From the NCBI GenBank assembly GCA_030247845.1, contig JAPDRP010000004.1:1054001-1118000 (forward strand): a stretch of 64,000 nucleotides of DNA, written 5' to 3'. Of the stretch, positions 32,215 through 43,403 are shown in pieces; the stretch's first letter is position 1; every line of letters starts with the position of its first letter. Position numbers and translations under genes: made by a program. The notes under the pieces are model-generated. The model had not been told where the DNA came from. It ran no database searches and saw only the letters and a program-made list of their open reading frames with translations. The DNA comes from Coniosporium tulheliwenetii (taxonomy: Eukaryota > Ascomycota > Dothideomycetes).

Positions 32215-32994
32215 ATGACCAAGATCAACACCTGTACGTTGGCAATCAGACTCTGCCGTCCCGCCCGTTGTCCGTCCCCAACACCCAGCATGAAGCTCTG
32301 CGCAACCGACTGAGCCGTCGTCTGTCACGAGAGGAGGATTTTGGGAAGAAGGATGATTACAAGGAAAAGATCCGCTGACAAGATTGACATCCAGCGCTCC
32401 ACTCCTCACGGAGGAAGTCCCGCAAGGCCTACTTCCAGGCTCCCAGCAGCGTGCGACGAGTGTACGTCCGAATCACCATGCAACGCGAAGAAGCATCTGA
32501 CAGCCGTGAAGGATAATGTCCGCGCCATTGAGCCAAGAACTCCGCAGCCAACACAACATCCGAAGCATCCCGCTGCGCAAAGACGACGAAGTCAGTACAC
32601 ACTGGGCAGCAGCTACCGGCGACAGGCAGCTAACGCCCAAACCAGGTCCTCATCACACGGGGTTCGAACAAGGGCCGTGAGGGCAAGATCACATCCGTCT
32701 ACCGCCTGGTAACACTTCCCAGCCGTACACTACCCGAATACCCCCGGCATTCAGCATCCCGCGCAACCATTTCCGAAGTAAGCGTCAACTTACTAATTTC
32801 TACAGAAATACGTCATCCATGTCGAGCGCGTCTCCCGCGAAAAGTCCAACGGCCAATCCGTCCCCATCGGCATCGCGCCCTCCAAGGTCGTCATAACGAA
32901 GCTCAAGATGGACAAGGACAGGGAGTCGATCATTGAGCGGATAGCGAAGGGTAGGGAGGCCAACAAGAAGAAGACGCAGAAGGCGGAGGCATAG
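32215..32994 (+). CDS. RPL26: Cytosolic 60S ribosomal protein L26 (uL24)
   Basis: Structural protein of the large ribosomal subunit. Five exons: 32215-32233, 32395-32461, 32512-32590, 32646-32708 and 32806-32994, with canonical introns. Joined product: MTKINTSLHSSRRKSRKAYF..., APSSVRRVIMSAPLSQELRS, HNIRSIPLRKDDEVLITRGS, NKGREGKITSVYRLKYVIHV, ending KKKTQKAEA, about 138 residues. The KOW motif is in VLITRGSNKGREGKI. The length and every block match uL24/L26 closely and no frame problem is seen. The 19-base first coding exon with a 161-base intron is typical of intron-rich fungal ribosomal protein genes. Divergent from the AT-hook gene. Confidence 0.96.
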
Positions 32995-33834
32995 AGAGCT
33001 GGAGTGGATTTCTTGCGGAAGAGGGGTTCTCACACATCGGCTTGTCATTGAGGCGTGGCTTTGCACAATGTTTTGCAGCGAAAGAGCAACGAGATCACGC
33101 TTTACGCGTGTCCAGGCACGGGTCTTCTTCGGACACTGCATGCGGTTTTGAAGGATCTCCAGCGCGGCAGCCAGACAGCCTGAATTGACATATCTGCCAA
33201 GGATACTGGACTGGATGCCTTTCTGCTACCGCTAACGAGTAAAGTGTTAACAGCAGATTGATGCAGATTTGCTATGCGAATATTCACCAAATTCCCTCAA
33301 GCTGAAGATCGACGACCAGTTCACTTCAACCTACCTTACTAGTCTCACTCCTGAGTTACACTCAATACACCGCTAGATTATCTACTCGGCAGCCTCCACC
33401 CATGGTTGTAAGGAGTTATACGACTAGCGAAGACGAAATTCGCGCTCTTCAAGAGCCTTTCTCGCCTGCAGACTGTCCTTGGAGAGTCGTGTCCATGACT
33501 TGGATGGTTTGATGGCGAGAGACAGATTATAGCCTACCACCACACCCAAGTTTCAGAACCACTCTTGTAGCTTCATATCATATCCTCTTCGTTTATAGTT
33601 CTAGCATTGCACGCGTTGCTAGATGTGTGAGACGATCATATGATTAGGCATTGCGTCTGTTGACCCGAGATATATCTTCTTGTAGAGATATCGGCAAGCG
33701 CCCTCGCAAAGCGAAGACATCTCTTGAAAAAGCATCCCCTAGTGTTTCGGCCGTAAAGATCGATACTCCGAATATTACACCCCAAGCCCCAACATACGAT
33801 CGTCATAGAGGCACTGACTCAGCCCCACAACCCT
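32995..33834. other. Convergent intergenic region, no gene seen
   Basis: Holds the 3' flanks of uL24 (+) and phosphoketolase (-). No conserved frame; slightly AT-richer than the neighbours. Confidence 0.45.
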
Positions 33835-36306
33835 TCAAAACGGCCACCTCCACTCCCTCAACTCCGCCAAGTCCACCCCCTCATGATACGCATAATTCTT
33901 GGCCACAATTTGCCGATTCAATAGGGCCTCCCTCGCGCCCGCCCCCTATTCCCTAACCCCGGAATCCGATCAATAGCATCAATCGCCAAACTGAACCTAT
34001 CAGTGCGATTCCTGATCGCCAGCTCGAGCGGCGTGTCGATATTCCCCTTCTCCCTATACCCACACACATGCAGATTCGCCTGGCCCTTGCGGCGATACGT
34101 CAGTTTGTGGATGAGCCAGGGGTAGCTATGGAAGTTGAACACAACGGGCTTATCATCTGTGAACAGCGCGCGGAACTCGACGTCGCTGAGCCCATGCGGG
34201 TGGTCAAACTGCGGCATCAACCTGAACAGATCCACGACATTAACAACCCGGATCTTGACGTCTGGTAAGTGCTCGCGGAGCAGCGCGACAGCGGCCAGCG
34301 TCTCGTGCGTCGGCACGTCCCCGCAGCACGCCATGACGACGTCCGGCTCGGCGCCGGCGTCGTTGGACGCCCAGTCCCAGATGCCGATGCCCTTGGTGCA
34401 GTGCACGATCGCGGCGTCCATGTCGAGGTACTGCAGGTGGTTCTGCTTGTCTGCCACGATGACGTTGACGTAGTTGGAGGAGCGGAAGCAGTGGTCTGCG
34501 ACAGAGAGCAGGCAGTTGCCGTCCGGGGAGGTAGATGCGCGTCACGTCGGGCGACTTGTTGGTGATGACGTCCAGGAAGCCTGGGTCCTGGTGCGTGAAG
34601 CCGTTGTGGTCTTGGCGCCAGACGGTGGCTGTTAGGAGGATATTGAGCGAGGCGATGGGCGTGCGCCATTCCACTTCCGCGCACTTCTCGAGCCACTTGC
34701 AGTGCTGGCCTACCATGCTGTCGATGATGTGGATGAAGGGCTCGTAGCTGTTCAGGAAGCCGTGCCGTCCGGATAGGATGTAGCCTTCGAGCCAGCCCTC
34801 CACGGTGTGCTCGCTCAGCATCTCCATGATGCGGCCCGTGAAAGCGAGATTGCCTCCGTCAGCGTCTTCTTCAAGGTAATCAGCCAGCCAGACTTTCTTG
34901 CTGGCTTCGTAGATGGCGCCGAGCTTGTTTGATTCGGTCTCGTCCGGGCCGAAGACGCGGAAGTTGGTCTCGTTCTTGCGGACAATCTCTTTCAGGAAGA
35001 CGGCGAAGTTGGACATGCTGCCCGCTTCAACTGCGCCGGGTTTCTTGTTGATGTCGATCCCGAAGTCGCGGAAGTCGGGGATACGCAGCTTCGTGCGGAG
35101 CGTGCCTCCATTGGCAACCGGATTGGCGCTCATGCGTTTGTTTCCAGTGGGCGTCAGCTCCTTCAACTCCGACATGAGCTTGCCATCCTTGTCAAATAGC
35201 TCTTCTGGCTTGTAGCTGCGCATCCAGTCCTCCAGCGTCTTGAGACTCTCCGTCTTGGAGGCAACATCCGGGATTGGTACTTGATGGGATCGCCAGAAGC
35301 CTTCCAGGAAATGTTCTCCGAGCTTACGCGGTCCGGTCCACCCCTTTGGAGTACGTAGGACGATCATCGGCCATCGAGGACGGAAAGGTTTCCCGGACTC
35401 GCGCGCCTCTTTCTGGTACTTCTGGATCTCTGTAACGCAGCGCTCTAGAGTGGAAGCCATGGCTTGGTGCATGCTGTCCAGGTCACTACCCTCAACAAAG
35501 TAAGGCGTCCAGCCGTAGCCGAAGAAGAGACTCTCCAGCTCCTTGTGGCTGATGCGAGCTAGTACAGTAGGGTTGTTGATCTTGTAGCCATTCAGATGCA
35601 GCACAGGGAGGACAGCACCATCCGTGATGGGGTTGAGGAATTTGGTGCTGTGCCAGCTTGTAGCCAGCGGGCCGGTCTCAGACTCGCCGTCGCCGACCAT
35701 GGTGAGAGCAATGAGATTAGGGTGGTCGAATACAGCACCGAATGCATGGGAGATGGCGTATCCGAGTTCCCCACCTTCGTGAATAGATCCGGGCGTCTCT
35801 GGAGTAGCATGGCTGCCGATGCCGCCGGGGAAGCTGAATTGCTTGAAGAAACGCCGCATGCCTTCGGCATCCTCGGATTTGTCAGGATAGACCTCAGAGT
35901 AAGTGCCCTCGAGGTAAGCATTGGCCAGAACAGCAGGGGCTCCATGGCCGGGTCCTGAAATGAAGAAGGAGTCTAAATCGTACTTCTTGATCAGGCGGTT
36001 GAAATGCATGTAGGTGAAGCTTTGTCCGGCGTCGGATCCCCAGTGTCCAAGCAGTCGGACCTTGATGTGTTCGAGCTTGAGTGGCTCCTTGAGCAGCGGG
36101 TTGTCTCTGAGATAGATCATGCCAAGGCAGAGATACATCGTCGCCCGGAAGTAGGCATTGTATTTGCGCACCTCATCATCGCTCAGGGGATTCTCATTAA
36201 CAGTCGCACGGGCAACGCCGAACGGGGAGAGGCTCTCTGAGTCTGCCTCATTCGTGGGCTTGGCTGCTGATGAGTCTGGGTGAACGCGAACTGGTATAGA
36301 ATCCAT
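33835..36306 (-). CDS. Phosphoketolase (xylulose-5-P/fructose-6-P type), two apparent frameshifts
   Basis: Thiamine-diphosphate enzyme that splits ketose phosphates into acetyl phosphate and an aldose phosphate, in the cytosol. The start is ATG 36306 (MDSIPVRVHPDSS). Clear motifs: LLGHWGSDAGQSFTYMH, FFISGPGHGAPAVLANAYLE, PGGIGSHATPETPGSIHEGG, TPP/Mg site VGDGESETGPLATSWH, LHLNGYKINNPTVLARI, RWPMIVLRTPKGWTGP, HGFLNSYEPF, and the C-terminal DLFRLMPQFDHPHGL and EWRWPF. The length of about 820 residues fits. After RIYL the frame breaks at the plus-strand G4 run 34525-34528 (either one base gained or two lost). After PGLGNRG it breaks again at the C5 run 33942-33946, with one base lost. The true stop is TGA at 33835-33837. 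No introns are needed, which is common for this family in fungi. Confidence 0.95.
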
Positions 36307-37532
36307 GACGAAGGTGCGGAAGATTTGACTCGTGTAGACTGTTTGATACCGTAGATATGTCACAAGTCTGTGTACTCAAGCCGCTAATGAAGAGTGGGAA
36401 TGAAAGAACAAACTCATGAGCATCACGGCACGTGTCTCTTATATACCATCTCCCACCAATCTTACCTGTCCACCATCCTTGCTGCTCTCATCATGACGGC
36501 GTCTCTGCTTGAACGCACTCACCGGCGGGCCCAGATCACACCACCAGGGGCCAGCCACATCATCCCACTCAGGCGTCTCCCCGCATTGATCTTTGCACAA
36601 CATGGCAAGGGATAGTGAGGAGGATTGTCAGGGGTGAAGGCCCGGCCATCCATGGATAACAAGGACCAGCGCTCGCTGAGAAGAGCATGTTGATGTGAGG
36701 CGGAAGCAACTGTTTAGTGTCGCTTGCAAAATGTAGGCCCGTTTCGCTCGCGAATTTCATCCAAACCCCCTTTCTGTAAACTCCTCATATCAAGCGTTAC
36801 ACAACGCGCAAGGCTTGTATGTTAGTTATACGTATAAATATGACTTAGTCATAGTTGCGCGCACATGCCAAAGCGTTTTATTAGTTATTGTATGTGGATT
36901 GTGCGGAGATAAAGCTTGAATCATCATAAAAAATTCGCACGCGCATTTAAGGCTCTAAAGACTACCTGCTATATCATGAAAGGAGCATGTTTCGACTAAT
37001 ATAGGCTGCGCAATGCCGCTATATATGGATTCCTTTGGATTAATAGCTTTACGCAGCCCTTCTTGATCGTTTAGTAGCATTTTATTATGGATTCAATACA
37101 AGCGCATTGTGGATCATGATGTTGACGTTCTGCGGGGGGTGGTTGATGTTCGCTTCGAAATGGGCCTACATTTCGCAACCAACAGTAGCGTGGGCCGCTG
37201 ATCGAGCACCTGGCGTTGTTGCGGACCAGGGCAACCGCGGCTAAATCCCTCACCATCTCAGAAGGCATCATGTGGTTCTGTTACCTTATACTTCACGACT
37301 GTCTTTACATCTGACCGTTATGATTGTGACTTCTCGTCTATGTTTAACATGTTATGCTTGAAGCTAGGTTGTCGAGGAAGGCAACATCGGTGTCAACTGC
37401 GTTGGTCTCAAAGACCCCTTATGCAATATTGATTTTGGCTCCAATATCTAGAACTGCAATTTCCTTATCCCCAAGCACCATCCAGAACGCCCATCTACGC
37501 CCGACCTCAACCACTCATCAGCATGCCAGAGC
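36307..37532. other. Intergenic 1.2 kb with an AT-rich tract
   Basis: Upstream region of phosphoketolase (to about 36700) and 3' flank of the MFS gene. Positions 36790-37100 are clearly AT-richer, with tatacgtataaatatgac-like sequence and many TA steps. That resembles mutated repeat DNA, but no transposon motif can be recognised. Confidence 0.4.
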
Positions 37533-39356
37533 CTACGTATCGACCGCCCCGCGCCTCCGCCTGATCATGCCAACCACATCCCCCCTCTCCCTGACCCTTC
37601 CCCAGAAACCCTTCGGCTCCTCGACCTCCCTCTTCCCTCCCATCCTCGGCAGCCCCATCCATAATGCCAAAATCGCCCCCAGAATTGCCAAAATAATCGG
37701 CTGCAGTACCTGCACACCCTTGGCCTGCGCAATCGCGCCCACAGCAAAGGGGAAGATGGCTGCACCGCCACCGCCGAAAGCGGCGGCAAAGCCGATGGCG
37801 CTGACGTGAAGGTGCTTTGGGAGGAGCTTGGTGGCGACGACTACGGCCACTGGGAAGAGCGGCCCGAGGAAGAAACCTTGAAGGGAGACGGCGACGGCAG
37901 AGACATAGAATTGGGGGACGAGCCAGAAGAGGAGCTCGAGGGCCATTGCTAGAGGGAGGTAGATCTGGGGTGGGGTGTTAGTGCGGGTTGGCTAATAGAC
38001 GATAGGGTTTCTCGGGGTCAGAGTGGGAAGAAGTGGTTGAGACGTGGCGCAAGAAGCGCACAAGTATCAGAGGGGAGTGGGATTTGAAGAAGAGGAGAAA
38101 GTGTACTCACGCTAATGGCGAGCTTCTCTCCGATCCGCGGCGTAATGAATCCGAGCACAAAACGTCCGACGGTGATGCCCAGCCAGAAGCCTGTGGCTGT
38201 CATACCGGAAGAGAAGGGGTCACCTTCGCGCACTCGCATCATGAAGGTGACGATCCAGCCGCCTAGAGCGACTTCAGCGCCAACATAGCCGAGGAAGAAG
38301 AAGGCGCAGATCCATGTCACGCGAGCGGACGGTTGTGTGAATAGAGCTTCCTTCATGCGGCTGCCTTTGGCTTCCGAAGTGCGCGCATTGGCGGCACGGA
38401 ACACAGCACTAGTGGCGCCCCAGAAGGTGGTACTCAGGAGGACAAGCTCCACAGCTGATATGGCAATCTGCAAGAAAACATATCAGCAGTCTGTCCATAC
38501 GCATATACGGTGGCAATAGTAGCTACGCACCATGAAGTAGAAGAAGTAGTACCAAGGCCAATTAGCTTTCGTGATCATGGTTGTCGCGATGAGCGGACCC
38601 AGAGTTGCGCCGACCCCATAAAAGCCGTGCAAGAAGCCCAAGACCTCGTTCGGGTTCGCCAAGGCTCCTACCCAAGCATTCCAACCAGCGTCCATGAGGC
38701 CATTGCCGAAGCCGGCGAACATGAAGACAACGATCATCACTGGCCATGGCGGGTGGACTGAAATCACGGAAAATGCTAGTAGGTGACAGGTTGGCCCAAT
38801 AAGGGCTACGCCGCGCTGTCCAAATTTGAGATGGATGCTGTTGTTGAGGAGGGCAGAAAGGGTGTACCCGATAAGCGGAGAGAGAAAGATCAGCGAGACT
38901 ACGGTATACGTGAGGTGGTAGTAGGTTTCGAGCTGTTCCTAGTGTCAGCATTTGACGTTATCGTGGTACGAGGGATACCTACATAAGGTATAAGAGCCTG
39001 TCCTTTCAGTCAGCCATTTGCTCTTGCACAATCAAGAGCAGCCAACTCACGCCATAAGCTCCATCATTCAATCCCATCACGGTGAAGCTCAAGAACATCC
39101 CCATGGTCCGGCCAACGTTGATACGTGGGTAGTTCCACTTTTGAACCTGCTCCGCGACGTGCGTAGTCGGAGACGGTAGAGTCTCCTGTCGGTCTTCATC
39201 GTGACTTGCACGTGGCGTTTCCCGCCGGCCCACGCTATACACACTTTGCGGTGGTGAAGGTTTGTTCGGTATTTGTGTCTTTGAGGTTCCGCGATCCTCG
39301 AGCTCAATAACATAGGTCGAGGAGCCAGCATTCTGCTGGGTCCGGAAAGACGACAT
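37533..39356 (-). CDS. Major facilitator superfamily transporter, Bsc6-like
   Basis: Twelve-span permease of unknown substrate. The start is MSSFRTQQNAGSS (39356), with a polar N-terminal tail of about 75 residues and then NVGRTMGMFLSFTVMGLNDG, the first span. Small introns join ALIPYV, EQLETYYHLTYTVVSLIFLS, GYTLSALLNNSIHLKFGQRG, SVHPPWPVMIVVFMFAGFGN, ANPNEVLGFLHGFYGVGATL, SAVELVLLSTTFWGATSAVF, RVTWICAFFFLGYVGAEVAL, TGFWLGITVGRFVLGFITPR and the last exon with QGFFLGPLFPVAVVVATKLL. The FGQRG segment corresponds to the conserved loop 2-3 motif of the superfamily. It ends RRRRGAVDT at TAG 37533. The frame is intact across at least four introns. The Bsc6-like label rests on overall pattern. Confidence 0.85.
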
Positions 39357-40545
39357 TGTGAGTACTTTAGGGGTTGTGATCAGATAGAACAGACACTAAA
39401 GGAAGCGCTCCAATGACGTAGGTTAAGTAAAGGATAAGACAAGAACGCTTCGAGGAGATCCCAATGATCCAGGGGCGACGGAGGAAAAGGTGACAGCAAA
39501 CAGACCAGGCGGCAGTGAGGAGTGCTCGAGGGATACTCAACCTTATACGTCCGGCAGACCTCACGATGCGAGAAAAGAACAGAGAGCGGTCGGGTTATCA
39601 TCGGGACATCCTCGCCGAATGTCACGATGAATGACTGAGTGCCCAGCTGATCTACCACGCACGATGGAACGATTGCGGGGCCACTTACGGCATCAAGCAT
39701 AGCGACGGCCGCTGTTCCGGTTACTCGACAGCCAATTCGCGAGGCCACCGTTTCTTCGGCGTGTTGTGGGATGCATCGTGGCCCGAGCACTCGAGTACGA
39801 AGTCGCACCGCGTGTGAGCGGGCTGCTGTTTGACTCGCACTCGCTTTGTCAGTGAGACTGCAATTGCTGGCACTCCCTTCCTCATGATTGCATGAGACTT
39901 CGGAAGACCCTGCAACATGAAGGGAGCGGCTTGGAAATGGTCCTACGTGTGTTTACTGGGTTTGCAAGCAAGATACCACAAATACTGGCAGTCCGAGGTT
40001 CACCCGCTTCACTATTCTACAGCACTTGGGCGGGGATATCTCCACAGTCTTGATGAACTTACAGACTATTAAAGCATAGGTTATTGAGCTGGTACTTCAC
40101 AAGTATATCGTCCAGTTTGAACGGTTATACTAAGCGTGACAGAGCGTAAAGAGGTTACAGATAAACAGGCTGGTTTCGCATTGGTGAGAATCACTGCCAC
40201 AACTTCTGGTACGTATGGATGAACGAAAACCGAGCACGGCTGAATAGCGGCAGATATGATTTGGCACGTGACTAAGCGCCGTCCATTGATATCCGTGACG
40301 AAGCGCCGCCATCAATATCTATCCGTTCCATTTCTGAGGCGTTAGGTACTGCGGTTTGGTCCTTAGATGTTGTTTCGCGTGACACTCTTGGATGGACAAC
40401 GCGTGTAGATTGCGCTACACCGAGTCTGTACTAAGTGTATCCCCTGCCATCAAACACTCGCGGAAAAGGCGCATAAATCCGATACTCGCTTGAACTATAC
40501 CTTGACCAGAGGCTCGATACTACTAACATCGCTTCCCAATCTGTA
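39357..40545. other. Intergenic 1.2 kb, no gene seen
   Basis: Promoter side of the Bsc6-like transporter and 3' flank of the sugar transporter, both on the minus strand. Open frames such as that at 39380-39808 lack conserved motifs. Confidence 0.4.
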
Positions 40546-42689
40546 TCACTCTTTCCCCTCCAAACTAAACCCAGACGCCGCCCTCGGCTTCCCGTCCACC
40601 AACCCGTCCTCCGGATCCACAACCGCATGACCATGGCGGGCCGCCTGCAACAGCCCCGGATTCTGCTCCTTCAGCTGCGCAAACGTGCGCTCCGCGTCCC
40701 AGTTCCACGGCGTGCCAGCCGCGAAGAGCAGGTCCATTTCCTCGAGCGTGCGCTGGTTCGACTCGGGGTAGAGGGCCCAGACCATCGGGAGGCTGAGAGC
40801 GTTGGCGACGCCGAAGATGTAGAGGGTCTTTTCGCCGATGGCGCCGAACATGACGGGGCAGAGGAGGGTCTGAGGCATTGGGTATTAGTAGGTTATTCAG
40901 GCGGTTGAGAAGGATGGGAAACGTACAAGCCAGCCGTTCCTAATGGACCAGCCTACGACGCCCCATGCGTTGCCTTTTGCCCGCACCGCAAGAGGGAAGA
41001 TCTCAGCGGGGTATAGCCAAGGGACTGTAAGCCACGTCGCTCCAAAAGTGGACGTGAAGATGAAGATCATCGATGCTGCGGCTGCTCCGTAGCCAGAAGC
41101 TTTGCTGGCGTCACCAGCGTCTGTTGCATCGATGGCAAGACGAGAGAAGCCTCCGGCGAGGAACATGGCGATGCCTTGGGCGACAGATCCCCAATACAGA
41201 GTGTTTCGTCGGCCGATCCTGTCCAGGGTGAAGACGCAGATGAGGGTGGAGAACTATGTGGATTGTCAGTACCTCAGTTGGGTACAGTCTAGAGGCATGA
41301 GCCTACCATGTAGAAAATGTTGTTCAAGCCACTGATCCATTGGAACTTTTTAGAGTCGAATCCAGCAATGGAGAAGATGGTTGGAGCGTCTGACGGAAGA
41401 GCTGTTAGCTTACGCTGCCTTCTTTGATCGTATGACATTTAGCATAGCTTAACTCACAGATGGTAACGCCGGCGATGCCGACCCATTCCTGCATGATCGT
41501 CAGCAAAGAGCATTGCGGTTGCAACTGTGCGTTCGCACTTCCGCTCTTCAACAAGGTGCGCTGCGCTTTCAATTGGAGGGGTATTGAAAGAAACGAATAC
41601 ATGCCTGCATGATCTGCAACCACACGACCAATTGCACTCGTCGACCAATGTGAAGCTTCCCAGTCCCCCGTCCAGTCAACATTGCTCAGTACGAGTTGCT
41701 ATGAGAAGTGGTCTTCTCGAGCTCGGAAGTGTTCCTGATGTCTTGGTACTCATCTTGGGCTTCGTTCCCCTTTTCACCGCGGAGTCTCCCCAAAACGAAC
41801 CGGGCTTCCTCATCACGGCCGGCCTTGACAAGCCATCTCGGAGACTCCGGGAAGAACCAGACGATGGCAAATAGGAAGAGCAGTGGGATTATCTGGAACG
41901 CAAGCGGGAATCGCCAGCGGAGAGGTGAGATTCCGTCGTCGACGTAGGAGAGACCACTGGTCCTGGGTTAGCTTTTGGCCCACGTATGCAAGTGATCTCG
42001 GAGATCTTACAACTCAAGCCAGTAAGCTACGACGACACCGAAGATGTTTAGCGTGAACTCAATCGCAATGAACTGTCCACGGCTTGTGTGCTTGGAAGTC
42101 TCGGTTGCCCAGACGGGTATAATGGCGTTTAAAATGCCGGTACCCCAGCCATTAATGAGCCGTGCTGAGAGATTGATCAGCAGCTGCATCCCTTGAAGTC
42201 TGCTCTCTTGATGCCCGAATTTAGAGGAAGTTTTGTACACGCGAGCCTCGGGTGGAATTGTAGAAAGGCCCTTGACTGCTCACCACAAATCATCCAGGCT
42301 GCGTTCTGAGCTGAGCATTGCAGAGTAGCTCCGAAAATAGCCCAAGCAGCGCCCGTTGCAATCGTCTTGATTCGTCCAATCCCATCACCAACCCAGCCAC
42401 CGACCAAGGCTCCAGTCAGAGTGCCCAAGTAGTAGACCGAGACAATTCCTCCTTGGAGTAACGTATTGGTGATGACAGGTGTGTGCGGAGTCCCATTGAT
42501 GGTCTCGGTATGACCAAAGCCCATGAGGTCGATGTAGTGCTTAGCGTTGTTCACGCCGCCCACCATACCTTGGTCATATCCAAAGAAGAAGATTGAAAGA
42601 CCAGCCAGGGCATTGATGGCGATGAGGAGTTTCCTCTTTTGGAGCTTGTGCGAGACGTTCCATCGGTTAATTTGATGGCCTATGGCGAT
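40546..42689 (-). CDS. Sugar/H+ symporter of the MFS sugar transporter family (in-frame stop, start unclear)
   Basis: Plasma-membrane hexose-type transporter. Blocks in order: HKLQKRKLLIAINALAGLSI, FFFGYDQGMVGGVNNAKHYI, TLTGALVGGWVGDGIGRIKT (loop 2-3 motif), GWGTGILNAIIPVWATETSK, SPLRWRFPLAFQIIPLLFLF, FFPESPRWLVKAGRDEEARF (PESPR), RVQLVVWLQIMQEWVGIAGV, DRIGRRNTLYWGSVAQGIAM, PWLYPAEIFPLAVRAKGNAW and ALYPESNQRTLEEMDLLF. Introns have GT-AG ends except one after LQIMQ, which starts GC (gcatgt). An in-frame TGA at 41686-41688 interrupts SNSY-x-AML, where an aromatic residue is expected. Before HQINRWN I find no ATG in frame; the codon at 42687-42689 reads ATC where MAIGHQI would be natural. These two defects suggest a decaying gene, or a missed first exon. 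Confidence 0.82.
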
Positions 42690-43403
42690 TGGGCTACGAG
42701 ATGATCGTGTAGCGTGTGGAGTATTTAGAAGGCAAGTATGAACGCGATCTAAAAGCAGTGAGGGGAAGCATGAAAGAAGATGAGAGGTCCCTCCCCGTGA
42801 ACGAAAGTGTAGGACAACGATAGTATTTATATCCAGACGTATACTGTACAGACATCCTGACGGCTCGTGTATTGAAGCTTTTCAGGTATGATCAGTGACT
42901 CTCCTACTCATGAATGAAACACGGATCTGCATTAATCGGATCTCGAACCCCATGGGTTAGACGAGCGGAGCGGGCCATGGTGAGCGGGAGAATAAGGAGA
43001 TCGGCAACGTTCCATCGCGTGCATCCAGCCCGAAGGTGTTCAGCCAATCAAGAGGCCGAACCTGCTCCCCGAATTCCCCGTGGGCTCTCAGTGAGGAGCG
43101 GTGTCGTCTGTAGTATTTCTTCTTCCCCGAGTTCCCCGGCACTACCCTCTTCTTCCGCCCAATCCAGCCTCCTCCTCCGCTTCTTGGGGGCCAGTTTTGG
43201 AGAGAGTGGTGCGCAAGAGCGGGGCTGACGTACTGGCTGCAGAGACATCTGGAAGGGGAAAAAGGATGCATACGTGTACTATAAGGGCTTGACTGTAGTA
43301 GGTAATGTGATTACAATGCCTCATGGACTTTGGTCAAATCTCAGAGGCCGACTGCCATGACGGAAGCTTGTACTATACTCATTCACAGCTATACCCGGAT
43401 GTG
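42690..43403. promoter_or_regulatory. Upstream region of the sugar transporter, with TATA box
   Basis: On the minus strand a TATAAATA box lies at 42824-42831, about 135 bases before the first transporter block. An 11-base word, GCGATCTAAAA (42744-42754), also occurs in the palindrome arms at 31949-32025. The remainder to 43403 is the 3' flank of the Zn2Cys6 gene, with no supported frame. Confidence 0.5.

Noticed and set aside
36790..37100. A transposon remnant in the AT-rich tract
   Set aside because: AT richness alone is not enough. No terminal repeats, transposase or reverse-transcriptase motif can be read.
42901..42970. A tRNA gene suggested by a B-box-like word near gatctcgaacccc
   Set aside because: No matching acceptor stem, anticodon arm or A-box at the right distance on either strand.
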